Source: JBBDJB01 sp040880125
GTDB taxonomy: Bacteria > Planctomycetota > Planctomycetia > Pirellulales > JBBDJB01
Length of the DNA: 64,000 bases
Direction of reading: 5' to 3'
Assembly (NCBI GenBank): GCA_040880125.1
Contig: JBBDJB010000025.1
Coordinates: 57,552-121,551, forward strand
The position numbers and the translations under genes were made by a program. Numbering within the stretch: the first letter of the stretch is position 1; each line of letters opens with the position of its first letter. The notes below the pieces were generated by a model, which searched no databases, was not told where the DNA came from, and saw nothing but the letters and a program-made list of their open reading frames with translations. Positions 16,778 to 24,948 of this stretch are shown one piece after another.

Positions 16778-16799
16778 ATCAGTCGCTAACCCATGAACA

Positions 16800-17627
16800 T
16801 CAACTGCTCGCGCTGCGATACGCCAGCAGCGAACGCTGAAAGATCCACCGTGAGATGACCAGGCTGCCGATAGTCGCGATGACGGCGAACGCGGCCAGCG
16901 GCCACGACTGTCGATCCAGCGGCAGCGCCATCAGCCGGGCCGGTACGTTCACTACCACCAGCACCGGCACGATGAACGTGAACAGTTGCCGCAGCGGCGT
17001 GCCGAACGTCCCGCTGTAAATTTCCATCGGGTAGCGCGAGAAGTTCGTGATGTAAAACCAGAAGTTGTACAGCGTCTGGTTGCGGCCCAGCCAGATGCTC
17101 GTCGCCGCCAGCGTGATCATCAGGCTGTACAGAATGGCCACGCCGAACAGGATGTACATCGGGTACAGCAGCACTTGCTGCAGCGTGGGAAGATAGTTCA
17201 ATCGGTAGAGCGAGTAGCCCAACAGCAAAGGCGCAACGAGAAAGTTCGCCAGGCTCGACCAGTTCACCCGTTGCAGCGACACGAGAAACTGCGTGTCGAT
17301 CGGCTTGAGCAGCGCGAAGTCCAGCGCTCCGGTGCGGATCAGTTCGCTGAACTCTTCGGCGTTGGGCATGAAGAACGCCTGAACCAGGCTGTTGACGAAC
17401 ATGGTCGTGGCGATGAACACGAAGAACTGGTACTTCCCCCAGCCGGTCCCCTCGCCGATCATCGGCGTATATTGAAAGATCAAGATGTAAAAGCCCAGGT
17501 TCATCATCATCCAGGCGACCGACGAGACCGCCTCGATCAGGAAGTTGGATCGGAACGTCATGTCCCGCACCAAGCTGTTGCGGGCGAAGGTGGCGAAGAC
17601 GCGGGCATAAGCCGGACGGTGGTCCAT
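16800..17627 (-). CDS. ABC-2 type permease (downstream of the pair)
   Basis: 275 aa from ATG 17627 with GGAGG inside the end of the upstream gene (stop 17629). Six hydrophobic segments, beginning MTFRSNFLIEAVSSVAWMMM (about 23-42) and ending FAVIATIGSLVISRWIFQRS. The internal ALLKPIDTQFLVSLQ (LIRTGALDFALLKPID) is the hallmark of the ABC2_membrane_6 branch, known in exporters of unknown lipids or polysaccharides and some lantibiotic/daunorubicin-type exporters. It should pair with the 17629 protein as a heterodimer. No ATPase gene lies in the window. Confidence 0.85.
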   Translation of the reverse strand: MDHRPAYARVFATFARNSLVRDMTFRSNFLIEAVSSVAWMMMNLGFYILIFQYTPMIGEGTGWGKYQFFVFIATTMFVNSLVQAFFMPNAEEFSELIRTGALDFALLKPIDTQFLVSLQRVNWSSLANFLVAPLLLGYSLYRLNYLPTLQQVLLYPMYILFGVAILYSLMITLAATSIWLGRNQTLYNFWFYITNFSRYPMEIYSGTFGTPLRQLFTFIVPVLVVVNVPARLMALPLDRQSWPLAAFAVIATIGSLVISRWIFQRSLLAYRSASS

Positions 17628-17628
17628 G

Positions 17629-18456
17629 TTATCCTCCAAAACCGCTGTAGCGCCGCTGGCCACGATTCAGCGCAATGCGGCAGAGGACCATAAACACCCC
17701 GACCCAGGCCACCTGAATCCACATCCCACGAACCAGCTCCGCCCCCTCGATCTTGCCCAGGAATACCGCCGCGGGGAAATACGCCAGGTACTTCAGCGGA
17801 ATCAGGTCCACTAACTGGTTCCACGGCGCCGGCAGCATGTCGAGCGGGAACATGTGCCCTGAGAAGAAAAAGTTGAACAGCATATAGACGAACAGCAGCG
17901 AGCTGACTTCCAGGAACCAGAAGCCGACCATGCCGATCGTGGCTTCCAGGAAGAAGCCCAGCAGGAACGACAGGATCAGCGAGACGATGTACAGCCCCAG
18001 CACCTCTGGCTCGGGCCAGCCGTGGAAGTAGCCGCGGCAGAGGAAAAACACCAGCGCGAACGGCCCGGCCGCCACGGTGTAGTAGACCAGCTTATGGGCA
18101 ATACGGTTGAGCAGCAGAAAGCCGATCATGTCGATCGGCTGGATCATGAACTTCTTGATCTCGCCGTTGCGGATCTGCAGCGCGATGCCCGAGGCCAAAC
18201 CCGGCATGCTGGAAAACGCCCGGGTGATCATCGTCAGCAGGTAGTAGGCGACCATATCCTGGTAGGCATAGCCGGCGATCTGATCGCGGCCGCCGTACGC
18301 TTCGATGGCGGAGAAGACGGCCGACCAGAGGAAGATCTGGGTCACAATCGGCAGGAAGCGCATCAGCGTGCCCAGTGCGAAGTCGCCTCGATAGACGAGG
18401 CGCTCCTCCAGGCAAATCCGCATAATGGTCCACCAGGTGGCAACTCGGGCAATCAT
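17629..18456 (-). CDS. ABC-2 type permease (upstream of the pair)
   Basis: 275 aa from ATG 18456 (MIARVATWWTIMRICLEERL); the frame continues upstream to 18966 only because it reads through repeats. Six hydrophobic segments. It has the same family signature RNGEIKKFMIQPIDMIGFLL (about 95-114), FFFSGHMFPLDMLPAPW and DLIPLKYLAYFPAAVFLG. Both permeases are the same length and lie 1 base apart, consistent with a heterodimeric transmembrane channel. Substrate unknown. A nucleotide-binding subunit must come from elsewhere in the genome. Confidence 0.85.
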   Translation of the reverse strand: MIARVATWWTIMRICLEERLVYRGDFALGTLMRFLPIVTQIFLWSAVFSAIEAYGGRDQIAGYAYQDMVAYYLLTMITRAFSSMPGLASGIALQIRNGEIKKFMIQPIDMIGFLLLNRIAHKLVYYTVAAGPFALVFFLCRGYFHGWPEPEVLGLYIVSLILSFLLGFFLEATIGMVGFWFLEVSSLLFVYMLFNFFFSGHMFPLDMLPAPWNQLVDLIPLKYLAYFPAAVFLGKIEGAELVRGMWIQVAWVGVFMVLCRIALNRGQRRYSGFGG

Positions 18457-18478
18457 GTAGTTACTTGGCTTGCGTGTC

Positions 18479-18560
18479 GAAAAGGGGGACTGACTCGATG
18501 CACGAGTACGTCTTTCCTCTTGTAAGACCTGCCCCGCATCGAGCCAGTCCCCTTTTTCGC
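18479..18560. repeat. inverted repeat with AAAGGGGGACT arms
   Basis: Left arm GAAAAGGGGGACTGACTCGA (from 18480) pairs with right arm TCGAGCCAGTCCCCTTTTT (ends about 18558). The right arm is followed by CTCGCATCATT and then a CAGACA palindrome. The second composite at 18708-18797 repeats this order. Confidence 0.7.
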
Positions 18561-18571
18561 TCGCATCATTA

Positions 18572-18597
18572 TGGCACAGACATTCCTGTCTGTGCGC
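18572..18597. repeat. dispersed palindrome, CAGACA family
   Basis: TGGCACAGACATTCCTGTCT plus GTGCGC; consensus copy, following the first AAAGGGGGAC hairpin. Confidence 0.8.
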
Positions 18598-18707
18598 GGT
18601 GTTGGTACCCCCTTTCCCCGCAGGGGCGAGGGAGTAAGCCGCGGTAGATGCGGCCATGGATTCGGCTGAACTCTCGCGAGCGCGAGCTACGGGCGAAAGA
18701 CACGACC

Positions 18708-18760
18708 GTGAAAAGGGGGACAGGCACTTCGCTGCGCTCAGAGCCAGTCCCTTTTCACTC
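18708..18760. repeat. second AAAGGGGGAC inverted repeat
   Basis: GTGAAAAGGGGGAC (18708-18722) pairs with GTCCCTTTTCAC (18748-18759) around a different loop. It is followed by the same CTCGCATCATT spacer as the first composite. Confidence 0.7.
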
Positions 18761-18769
18761 GCATCATTG

Positions 18770-18848
18770 TGGCACAGACAATCTTGTCTGAGCGCGGTGC
18801 GGGGGGAACGCTGTCTCAAGGCACGGCTGGACAAGCCTGCCGTGGCAC
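18770..18848. repeat. CAGACA palindrome followed by GCCACGGCT palindrome
   Basis: 18770-18797 is a diverged CAGACA copy (GGCACAGACAATCTTGTCTG). 18821-18848 is GCACGGCTGGACAAGCCTGC followed by CGTGGCAC, the short form of the inverted repeat at 16671. Confidence 0.7.
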
Positions 18849-19033
18849 CCAGCGCGGTGCCGAAGCAAAAAGCGGGAACGTTTATAAAAGGAATGAGTGC
18901 GAAAGTGACAGCCGGCTGCACGCGCCAGCGGGGGCAAGTGCTTGCGACATACACGCCGGCCGCCACCTCGTTATTCTCTTCCCGCGGTGTGGCGGGTGCA
19001 ATCCTCCTTACGGGGGCGCTCGGACGTCGACCG

Positions 19034-19082
19034 ATTCGATAGCGCGCAAAGTTGTCGACTGTATTCGGTAGCGCGCGAAGTT
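19034..19082. repeat. 20-base direct repeat pair
   Basis: ATTCGATAGCGCGCAAAGTT (19034-19053) and ATTCGGTAGCGCGCGAAGTT (19063-19082), 29 bases apart centre to centre, about 150 bp upstream of the M20 gene. Possible operator or half of a palindromic element; GCGCGC is itself a palindrome. Confidence 0.5.
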
Positions 19083-19234
19083 CTTGTAAACGGCAGGCCG
19101 GCTTGTTACCGTTGGCCTCGCACGGCTAGTTCTCTTGCCCGCACCCGGGCCGTGCGCTTGGGCCGTACGGAAATAGCCAACAGGAGTCGTTTCCCGCCAC
19201 ACTTCACGTCATTGACCCGAAGGGAGATTCGGTC

Positions 19235-20836
19235 ATGCAAACTTCCGGCACCTACCCGGATGTCACACCCCAGACACGATGTCACGCACTCAGTAATCCC
19301 ATCTCAAGACCACGCTTATCACGGCAAAACGCAGCGGCGGCTGAGCTGCGCGGTGAGAAGTCGCCGCTTCGCCGCGCCGTTTGTGAACTGCGTGTCGTTT
19401 CCATCGGCATGCTGGCGGTCGCCATGTTGTTGGCCGCGCGGCCGGCACTTGCCCAAAAGGAAGCGCTGCTCGTGTCGATCGACAGTCGCGCGGACGAGAC
19501 ATGGCAGGCCGCCCGGCAGATTTGGGAGTGGGCCGAACCGGGTTACCAGGAGAAGCAGTCCTCCGCGGTGCTCGTCGAGATGCTCCGCGCGGCGGAGTTT
19601 GAGATCGAGCAGGGCGTGGCGGAGATTCCCACCGCGTTTACCGCCACGTTCGGGTCGGGTACGCCGGTGGTCGGCATCTTGGGCGAGTTCGACGCCCTGC
19701 CGGGACTTTCGCAGAAAGCCACGCCACAGCGCGACCCGCGCGAACCAGGCGGATATGGCCATGCCTGTGGGCATCATCTGTTCGGTACGGCGTCGGCCAG
19801 TGCCTGCATCGCGATTGCCGAGCAGATCGCAGCCGGGAACATCCAGGGCACGGTGCGCTTTTACGGCTGTCCGGCCGAGGAGGGCGGAGCCGCCAAGGCG
19901 TTCATGATTCGCGCCGGGCTGTTCGACGATTGCGATGCCGTGTTGCACTGGCACCCGAGCAGCCAGAACGCCGCCGGCGATCGCACTTGCCTGGCCCGCA
20001 TGGCCGCCAAGTTCCGCTTCTACGGCACCAGCGCCCATGCCGCCGGCGCGCCGGAACAGGGGCGGTCCGCGCTGGATGCGGTCGAGCTGACCAACTACGC
20101 GGCGCAGCTTTTGCGCGAGCACACGCCCGACTTCACGCGGATTCACCACGTCATCACCGCCGGCGGCGGCGCACCGAACGTCGTGCCGGACTTCGCCGAG
20201 GTGTACTACTATATCCGCCATCCGGAGGCCGACGTCCTCAGCACACTATATCCGCGGCTGGTCAAGTGCGCGGAGGCGGGTGCTCTGGCGACCGAAACGC
20301 AGCTCGAGGTCTCCTATCTCGGCGGCACGCAGCCGCTGCTTCCGAACAACACGCTGGCCCAGGTGGTGTTGGCGAACCTTCGCAAGCTCAACGACCTAAG
20401 CTACGACGACCAGCAGAAGGCCTTCGCGCTGCGGATCCAGGAGACGCTTGCTGAGCCTGAACCGCTGGAGGAGATCGAGGAAGTGACCGACCGCTCCGGC
20501 GACCTGGGCAAAGGCTCGACCGACGTGGGCGACGTCTCTTGGGTGGTGCCGACCACCGGCTTCTCGACTGCCTGCTGGGTGCCGGGCACGCCGGGCCACT
20601 CCTGGCAAGCGGTGGCCGCCGGCGGGATGAGCATCGGGCGGCAGGGCATGGTCCTGGCCGCCAAGGTGATGGGCGCGTCCGCCTGGGACCTGTACCAGCA
20701 CTCCGAACTGATCGCGGGCGCAAAGTACGAACACTCGCGTCGTCGGGCCGGCCGCGGCTACGAATCGCTACTCGAGGATGAACAAGCGCCTCCGCTGGAC
20801 TATCGTAGCGCTCCGGTCGGCGTGCTGGCGGAGTAG
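19235..20836 (+). CDS. exported M20-family amidohydrolase (AbgB-like)
   Basis: 533 aa. A basic N-region of about 50 residues precedes a hydrophobic stretch (VVSIGMLAVAMLLAARPALA, 54-73), so export is likely; a shorter start nearer the signal is possible, but AAGGGAGA precedes ATG 19235. Catalytic domain: VVGILGEFDALPGL (145-158), metal-site GYGHACGHHLFGTAS (174-188), and CPAEEGGAAK with the general-base Glu. The dimerisation domain holds YGTSAHAAGAPEQGRSALDA. The C-terminal TDVGDVSWVVPTTGF carries the last metal ligand region. Closest to AbgB-type p-aminobenzoyl-glutamate or N-acyl amino acid hydrolases. A SMP-30-like gene follows 58 bp downstream. Confidence 0.85.
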   Translation: MQTSGTYPDVTPQTRCHALSNPISRPRLSRQNAAAAELRGEKSPLRRAVCELRVVSIGMLAVAMLLAARPALAQKEALLVSIDSRADETWQAARQIWEWAEPGYQEKQSSAVLVEMLRAAEFEIEQGVAEIPTAFTATFGSGTPVVGILGEFDALPGLSQKATPQRDPREPGGYGHACGHHLFGTASASACIAIAEQIAAGNIQGTVRFYGCPAEEGGAAKAFMIRAGLFDDCDAVLHWHPSSQNAAGDRTCLARMAAKFRFYGTSAHAAGAPEQGRSALDAVELTNYAAQLLREHTPDFTRIHHVITAGGGAPNVVPDFAEVYYYIRHPEADVLSTLYPRLVKCAEAGALATETQLEVSYLGGTQPLLPNNTLAQVVLANLRKLNDLSYDDQQKAFALRIQETLAEPEPLEEIEEVTDRSGDLGKGSTDVGDVSWVVPTTGFSTACWVPGTPGHSWQAVAAGGMSIGRQGMVLAAKVMGASAWDLYQHSELIAGAKYEHSRRRAGRGYESLLEDEQAPPLDYRSAPVGVLAE

Positions 20837-20894
20837 GGGGCGAGGCGACGCCGAGATTGTGCCACGTGAACGAACAACTCTTGGAGTAGACACC

Positions 20895-21935
20895 ATGAAG
20901 CTTCATACTCGCACGGCCAAGTCGCTCATGTGGATACTGCCGCTGGTACTGCTGCTGGCCGCCTCGGCGGCCGTCGCGCAGGATACCTCGCCCCTGCGGC
21001 CCGGAACGGAACTAAAAATCGAAGGGGCGGTCGCCTTCACCGAGGGCCCGGCCTGGCATCCCAGCGGCAACGTCTACTTCACGGAGATCGTCGGCAACCG
21101 CATCATGCGGCGCGATCCGACCGGCGTCATGCACGTCTACCGTCAGCCCTCGGGCCGGGCGAATGGTCTGGCATTCGATCGCCAGGGGCGGCTGATCGCG
21201 TGCGAAGGCGGCGGCGAGGGCGGTAATCGCCGCGTGACTCGCACCGAGGCGAACGGGACGATCACCGTGCTGGCCGATCGCTACGAGGGCCACCGGTTCA
21301 ACTCGCCGAACGACCTGGTCGTCGACTCCAACAATCGCATCTTCTTCAGCGATCCGCGGTACGGCGATCGCACTGACGTGGAGATGGTGGACGAGTCCGG
21401 ACGGCCGATCGAGGGCGTGTATCGCATCGACGACGGCGCTCAGGTGATGCGGATCATCACGCATCAGGTGGCGCGGCCCAACGGGCTGGCGATTACCGCC
21501 GACCGCCGCGTGCTGTACGTGGCGGACAACGTGAACGACGGAGCGGAAGGCGTCGGCGGCGCCCGCAAGCTATGGCGGTTCGAACTGACGCCCGGGGGCG
21601 ACATCGTTCCCGAAAGCCAGCACCTGGTCTTCGACTGGGGCACCGACCGCGGGCCGGACGGGATGGCCATGGATCGTGCCGGCCGGCTCTACGTGGCGGC
21701 CGGTTTCAATAAACCGAATCCGCCGGCCGAAACCGCGGAGAAGTACAAGGCCGGCGTCTATATTATCTCGCCCGATGGCGAACTGCTCGACTTCGTGCCG
21801 GTGCCGGAGGACATGGTCACCAACTGCACGTTCGGTGGAGACGATCTGCAAACGCTGTTCATCACGGCCGGGCATAAGCTGTGGAGCGTGCGCGCGAATA
21901 CGCCCGGCGTGGTGACGTGGCTGCCGCCGCAGTAG
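20895..21935 (+). CDS. exported SMP-30/gluconolactonase-like beta-propeller
   Basis: 346 aa from ATG 20895 (TTGGAGTAGACACC upstream supplies GGAG). Signal peptide 1-30 (WILPLVLLLAASAAVAQ). Six-bladed propeller: FTEGPAWHPSGNVYFTEIVG with the metal-ligand Glu, RFNSPNDLVVDSNNRIFFSD with the Asn ligand, HQVARPNGLAITADRRVLYV, and DGMAMDRAGRLYVA with the catalytic-site Asp. All four calcium/lactone-site residues of the family appear present, so it should hydrolyse sugar lactones in the periplasm. Confidence 0.88.
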   Translation: MKLHTRTAKSLMWILPLVLLLAASAAVAQDTSPLRPGTELKIEGAVAFTEGPAWHPSGNVYFTEIVGNRIMRRDPTGVMHVYRQPSGRANGLAFDRQGRLIACEGGGEGGNRRVTRTEANGTITVLADRYEGHRFNSPNDLVVDSNNRIFFSDPRYGDRTDVEMVDESGRPIEGVYRIDDGAQVMRIITHQVARPNGLAITADRRVLYVADNVNDGAEGVGGARKLWRFELTPGGDIVPESQHLVFDWGTDRGPDGMAMDRAGRLYVAAGFNKPNPPAETAEKYKAGVYIISPDGELLDFVPVPEDMVTNCTFGGDDLQTLFITAGHKLWSVRANTPGVVTWLPPQ

Positions 21936-22048
21936 GGCGTTTTGCCGGCGGCCGTGGCGACGAGATTTTCGCGTGCGCACTGCGGGGGCGGTACAATGCG
22001 TTGAGAATTACTTTCGGCAATCGGTCTCCGCCAGGCGAGGGATGAGCC

Positions 22049-23101
22049 ATGTTCGCTGTTTCGATCACGCCGCAAGTCAGGGCAGGGCAGTTGGCCGCGC
22101 CGATCTTGCTGGCGTTCTCAATCCTGATCGCATCCCCGAGCCTTGCCTCTGAGCCGCCTGCGCCGGAGTCGGACGCCGTACGGCAGCGCCGAGCCGCCGA
22201 GCGAGGACTGGCCATCGTCCAGCGGGCCGCGGCCAACTATCCAGACCATCGCGCGTGCTTTGCGTGTCACCACCAAACCTTGCCCATGCACGCGATGGTG
22301 GCCGCGGGGCGGCGCGGCCTCGCGTTCGACGCCGAACTGTTGCGAGACCAGGCGGACTTCACGCATCTCTCCTTCGCCGGACGTGCCGACGACATGCGCG
22401 AAGGGCACGGCATCGGCGGCGCTTCGTTCACCGTGGCGTATGGCTTGTGGACGCTTGCGCTTGTCGACTGGCAGCGCGACGACACCACCGACGCGATGGT
22501 ACATTTCCTGCTGGTGAATCAAAAGGAGGACGGCCACTGGTCGGTCTCGTCGCGCCGCCCGCCGTTGGAGGAGTCAAAACAATCGACGACGGCCATGGCG
22601 GCATACTTCCTGCGGCGGTATGCCGCGCCGGAAAAGGAGGAGCAAGCTGCTGAGGCCGTGGAGAAAGCCCTCGCGTGGCTGCGCGATTCGGCGATCGAAA
22701 GCCAGGAGGACGGTAACGGGCTCGCTTGGGGCCTGCACGTGCTGGGGGCAGATGAGGCCGACGTGGAACAGGCTCGCCAGGCCTCCATCGCGCGGCAGCA
22801 CGCCGACGGCGGCTGGTCGCAAATCCCTGAGATGGAGAGCGACGCCTACGCCACCGGCCAGACGCTGGCCGTGTTGGCGTCGACCGGCTGGGATCCCAGC
22901 GAGGAGGAGTATCGTCGGGGGATGGCGTTCTTGCTGCGGACGCAAGAAAGCGATGGCTCGTGGCGCGTGGAAACCCGCGCCCGCCCGGTCCAGGAGTTCT
23001 TCGACAACGGCGACCCGCATGGCAAGCACCAGTTCATCTCGATCCCCGCCACCAGTTGGGCCGTAACGGCACTGGCCGTCGGGCTGGAAGGGCAACGGTA
23101 G
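22049..23101 (+). CDS. exported CxxCH and terpene-cyclase-repeat protein
   Basis: 350 aa with a signal-like N-terminus (PILLAFSILIASPSLAS, 18-34). A single c-type haem motif CFACHH (Cys70, Cys73, His74) is followed by (alpha/alpha) barrel repeats of the prenyltransferase/squalene-cyclase type: HFLLVNQKEDGHWSVSSRRP, AWGLHVLGADEADVEQARQA and MAFLLRTQESDGSWRVETRA, each with the QxxDGxW motif. No cyclase DxDD motif is evident, so catalysis of terpene cyclisation is unlikely; this looks like a haem-bearing scaffold seen in planctomycetes. An alternative is that the CxxCH binds metal rather than haem. Confidence 0.72.
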   Translation: MFAVSITPQVRAGQLAAPILLAFSILIASPSLASEPPAPESDAVRQRRAAERGLAIVQRAAANYPDHRACFACHHQTLPMHAMVAAGRRGLAFDAELLRDQADFTHLSFAGRADDMREGHGIGGASFTVAYGLWTLALVDWQRDDTTDAMVHFLLVNQKEDGHWSVSSRRPPLEESKQSTTAMAAYFLRRYAAPEKEEQAAEAVEKALAWLRDSAIESQEDGNGLAWGLHVLGADEADVEQARQASIARQHADGGWSQIPEMESDAYATGQTLAVLASTGWDPSEEEYRRGMAFLLRTQESDGSWRVETRARPVQEFFDNGDPHGKHQFISIPATSWAVTALAVGLEGQR

Positions 23102-23115
23102 CTGAATTTGCCGGT

Positions 23116-23141
23116 GTAGCTAAATCCGTAAGAATTCAGCC
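23116..23141. repeat. dispersed palindrome, GAATTC family, degenerate
   Basis: TGTAGCTAAATCCGTAAGAA followed by TTCAGC. A half-copy (GTAGCTGAATTTG) sits 15 bases upstream at the stop codon of the preceding gene. Confidence 0.55.
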
Positions 23142-23319
23142 CCGCCGTAAGCCCGCTTTAGAGATCGCACCCGCGCGCAACTCCTAACTTCGCCGTCGCC
23201 CAATCGCGCGAGTGAGCTCAGCACGTTTCGACGCAGCTCCCGCCCGGGTATAATGTTGCCACGTGCCAACTCACCTGCCCGGAACCTGATTCCCCCACAT
23301 GATCCGCGAGGAGCCTGCC

Positions 23320-24579
23320 ATGCGCGCGGCGCTGCTGCTTGCCCTGCTGATACTTCCCGCCCCCGTCTTTGCCGGCGACGCCTGGCCTCAGTTCCGCGGG
23401 CCCGCCGGCGACGGGACGTCCGACTCTACCCGGCTGCCGGTGACCTGGAGCGAAACGGAAAACGTCATCTGGAAGACGCCCATCCACGGCCGCGGCTGGT
23501 CGTCGCCGGTCATCTGGGGCGATCAAATCTGGATGACCACCGCCACCGAAGACGGCAAGCAAATGTTCGCCGTATGCGTCGACCGCCAGACGGGCCGCAT
23601 CCTTCATGACATCAAGCTGTTCGACGTCGAAAACCCCCGCGAAATCCACCAGCTCAATAGCTACGCGTCGCCCACGCCGGTCATTGAGGAAGGCCGCGTC
23701 TATATCCACTTCGGCAGCTACGGAACTGCCTGTCTGGGTACGACGAGCGGCGAAGTCCTATGGTCGCGCCGCGATTTGCCGTGCGACCACTTCCGCGGGC
23801 CGGGCTCGTCGCCCATCCTGTTTGAAGACACGATGATCGTCCACTACGACGGCTTCGACTACCAGTATGTCGTCGCGCTCGATAAGCAGACTGGCGAAAC
23901 GGTGTGGAAGCGCGACCGCGACATCGAGTACGGCACCGACAACGGCGACTTCATGAAGGCCTACTCGACCCCGCAAATCATCGAGGCGGCCGGCAAGCTA
24001 CAGATGATCAGCGCCACCTCGAAGGCGGCCATCAGCTACGACCCCCGTACCGGCGAGGAGATCTGGCGGATTCATTACCCCGAATTCTCGGCCACCGCGC
24101 GGCCGCTGTTCGGTGAGGGGCTCGTGTTCATCAACACAGGCTTCGGCAAGGCCGATCTGTACGCCGTGCGGCCGGACGGCACGGGCGACGTGACCGACAG
24201 CCACGTCGCCTGGGTGTGCAAGCGCAGTGTTCCCTCGAAGCCCTCGCAGTTGCTCGTCGACGGCCTGCTATACATGGTGCACGACGCCGGCGTGGCCAGT
24301 TGTCTGGACGCGAAGACCGGCGAGAGCGTCTGGACGCAGCGCCTGGGCGGCAACTTTTCGGCCTCGCCGCTGGCTGCCGACGGCAAGCTGTACTTCCTCA
24401 GCCACGATGGTGACGTAACGGTCGTCAAAGCCGGCCGGGACTACCAGGTGCTGGCGATCAACCGGCTGGACGACGGCTTCATGTCCTCGCCCGCAGTCTC
24501 CGGCCGCGCGCTGTACGTTCGCACGCGCTCGCACGTGTACCGCATCGAGCAGCCTGCCGACGTCGCCTCCGGCGGTTAG
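23320..24579 (+). CDS. exported PQQ-binding-like beta-propeller protein
   Basis: 419 aa from ATG 23320, preceded by GAGGAGCC; an ATG at 23299 is in frame but lies before the ribosome site. Signal peptide (ALLLALLILPAPVFAG). The mature start DAWPQFRGPAGDG is the family hallmark. Blades follow the WxxTTGxxxW-like pattern: SPVIWGDQIWMTTATEDGKQ, VYIHFGSYGTACLGTTSGEV, ALDKQTGETVWKRDRDIEYG, SCLDAKTGESVWTQRLGGNF and YFLSHDGDVTVVKAG. No quinoprotein dehydrogenase Asp/Glu site was evident, so a binding or assembly role is as likely as dehydrogenation. Confidence 0.85.
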   Translation: MRAALLLALLILPAPVFAGDAWPQFRGPAGDGTSDSTRLPVTWSETENVIWKTPIHGRGWSSPVIWGDQIWMTTATEDGKQMFAVCVDRQTGRILHDIKLFDVENPREIHQLNSYASPTPVIEEGRVYIHFGSYGTACLGTTSGEVLWSRRDLPCDHFRGPGSSPILFEDTMIVHYDGFDYQYVVALDKQTGETVWKRDRDIEYGTDNGDFMKAYSTPQIIEAAGKLQMISATSKAAISYDPRTGEEIWRIHYPEFSATARPLFGEGLVFINTGFGKADLYAVRPDGTGDVTDSHVAWVCKRSVPSKPSQLLVDGLLYMVHDAGVASCLDAKTGESVWTQRLGGNFSASPLAADGKLYFLSHDGDVTVVKAGRDYQVLAINRLDDGFMSSPAVSGRALYVRTRSHVYRIEQPADVASGG

Positions 24580-24948
24580 GAAGCCCTTCAGTATAGAAAG
24601 CGACGGCAACCCATTAGTGGCACAGACATTCCTGTCTGTGCGCGACAGTGCCACTGTCAGCCCCAAACGGCGGCGGGTGCTTCTGCTGGCCCCTCCGGCA
24701 GTGCTTTCCCCAGCCCTCGTAGGGCGATTCGACATTAGTCACGAATGCCATATGCAAATCTCAAAACAATTAGGGGATTCCATCAGGAGTGGGTCACAAC
24801 GTGTGTCGGTAATTTTGTTCCACCGCCGTCTGATACTTGATCTTCCACTCGGTCGATGTGACCGAACGCAATTCGAACTTGCCAGTACGTGACTACGAAA
24901 AGGGTTGCCTTTCTTACGCATTATCCGTTCAGGAAAAGCCGGTATCGA
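24580..24948. other. non-coding spacer between convergent genes
   Basis: Contains a CAGACA palindrome (24618-24642) directly followed by GACAGTGCCACTGTC, a perfect 15-base palindrome (24643-24657). No ORF is supported in the rest. Confidence 0.55.
24618..24658. repeat. CAGACA palindrome plus adjoining GACAGTG palindrome
   Basis: TGGCACAGACATTCCTGTCT plus GTGCGC, followed without gap by GACAGTGCCACTGTC. The two hairpins sit just past the stop of the PQQ gene and may act as transcription terminators. Confidence 0.75.

Larger units (their letters stand above)
16430..16799. other. non-coding spacer with palindromic repeats
   Basis: Between the TPR-like gene's start and the ABC-2 gene's stop. 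It contains a long inverted repeat (16671-16733) and one CAGACA palindrome (16751-16777). No ORF is supported. Confidence 0.55.
18457..19234. other. repeat-rich non-coding region
   Basis: About 780 bp without a supported gene, between the divergent ABC-2 and M20 genes. It holds two hairpin-plus-CAGACA composites, one GCCACGGCT element and a pair of 20-base direct repeats. The small ORFs here are translations of the repeats. Confidence 0.7.

Noticed and set aside
18465..19042. Small ORFs with MAQTFLSVR-like or DRNVCA-like peptides
   Set aside because: These are translations of the CAGACA palindrome, not genes.
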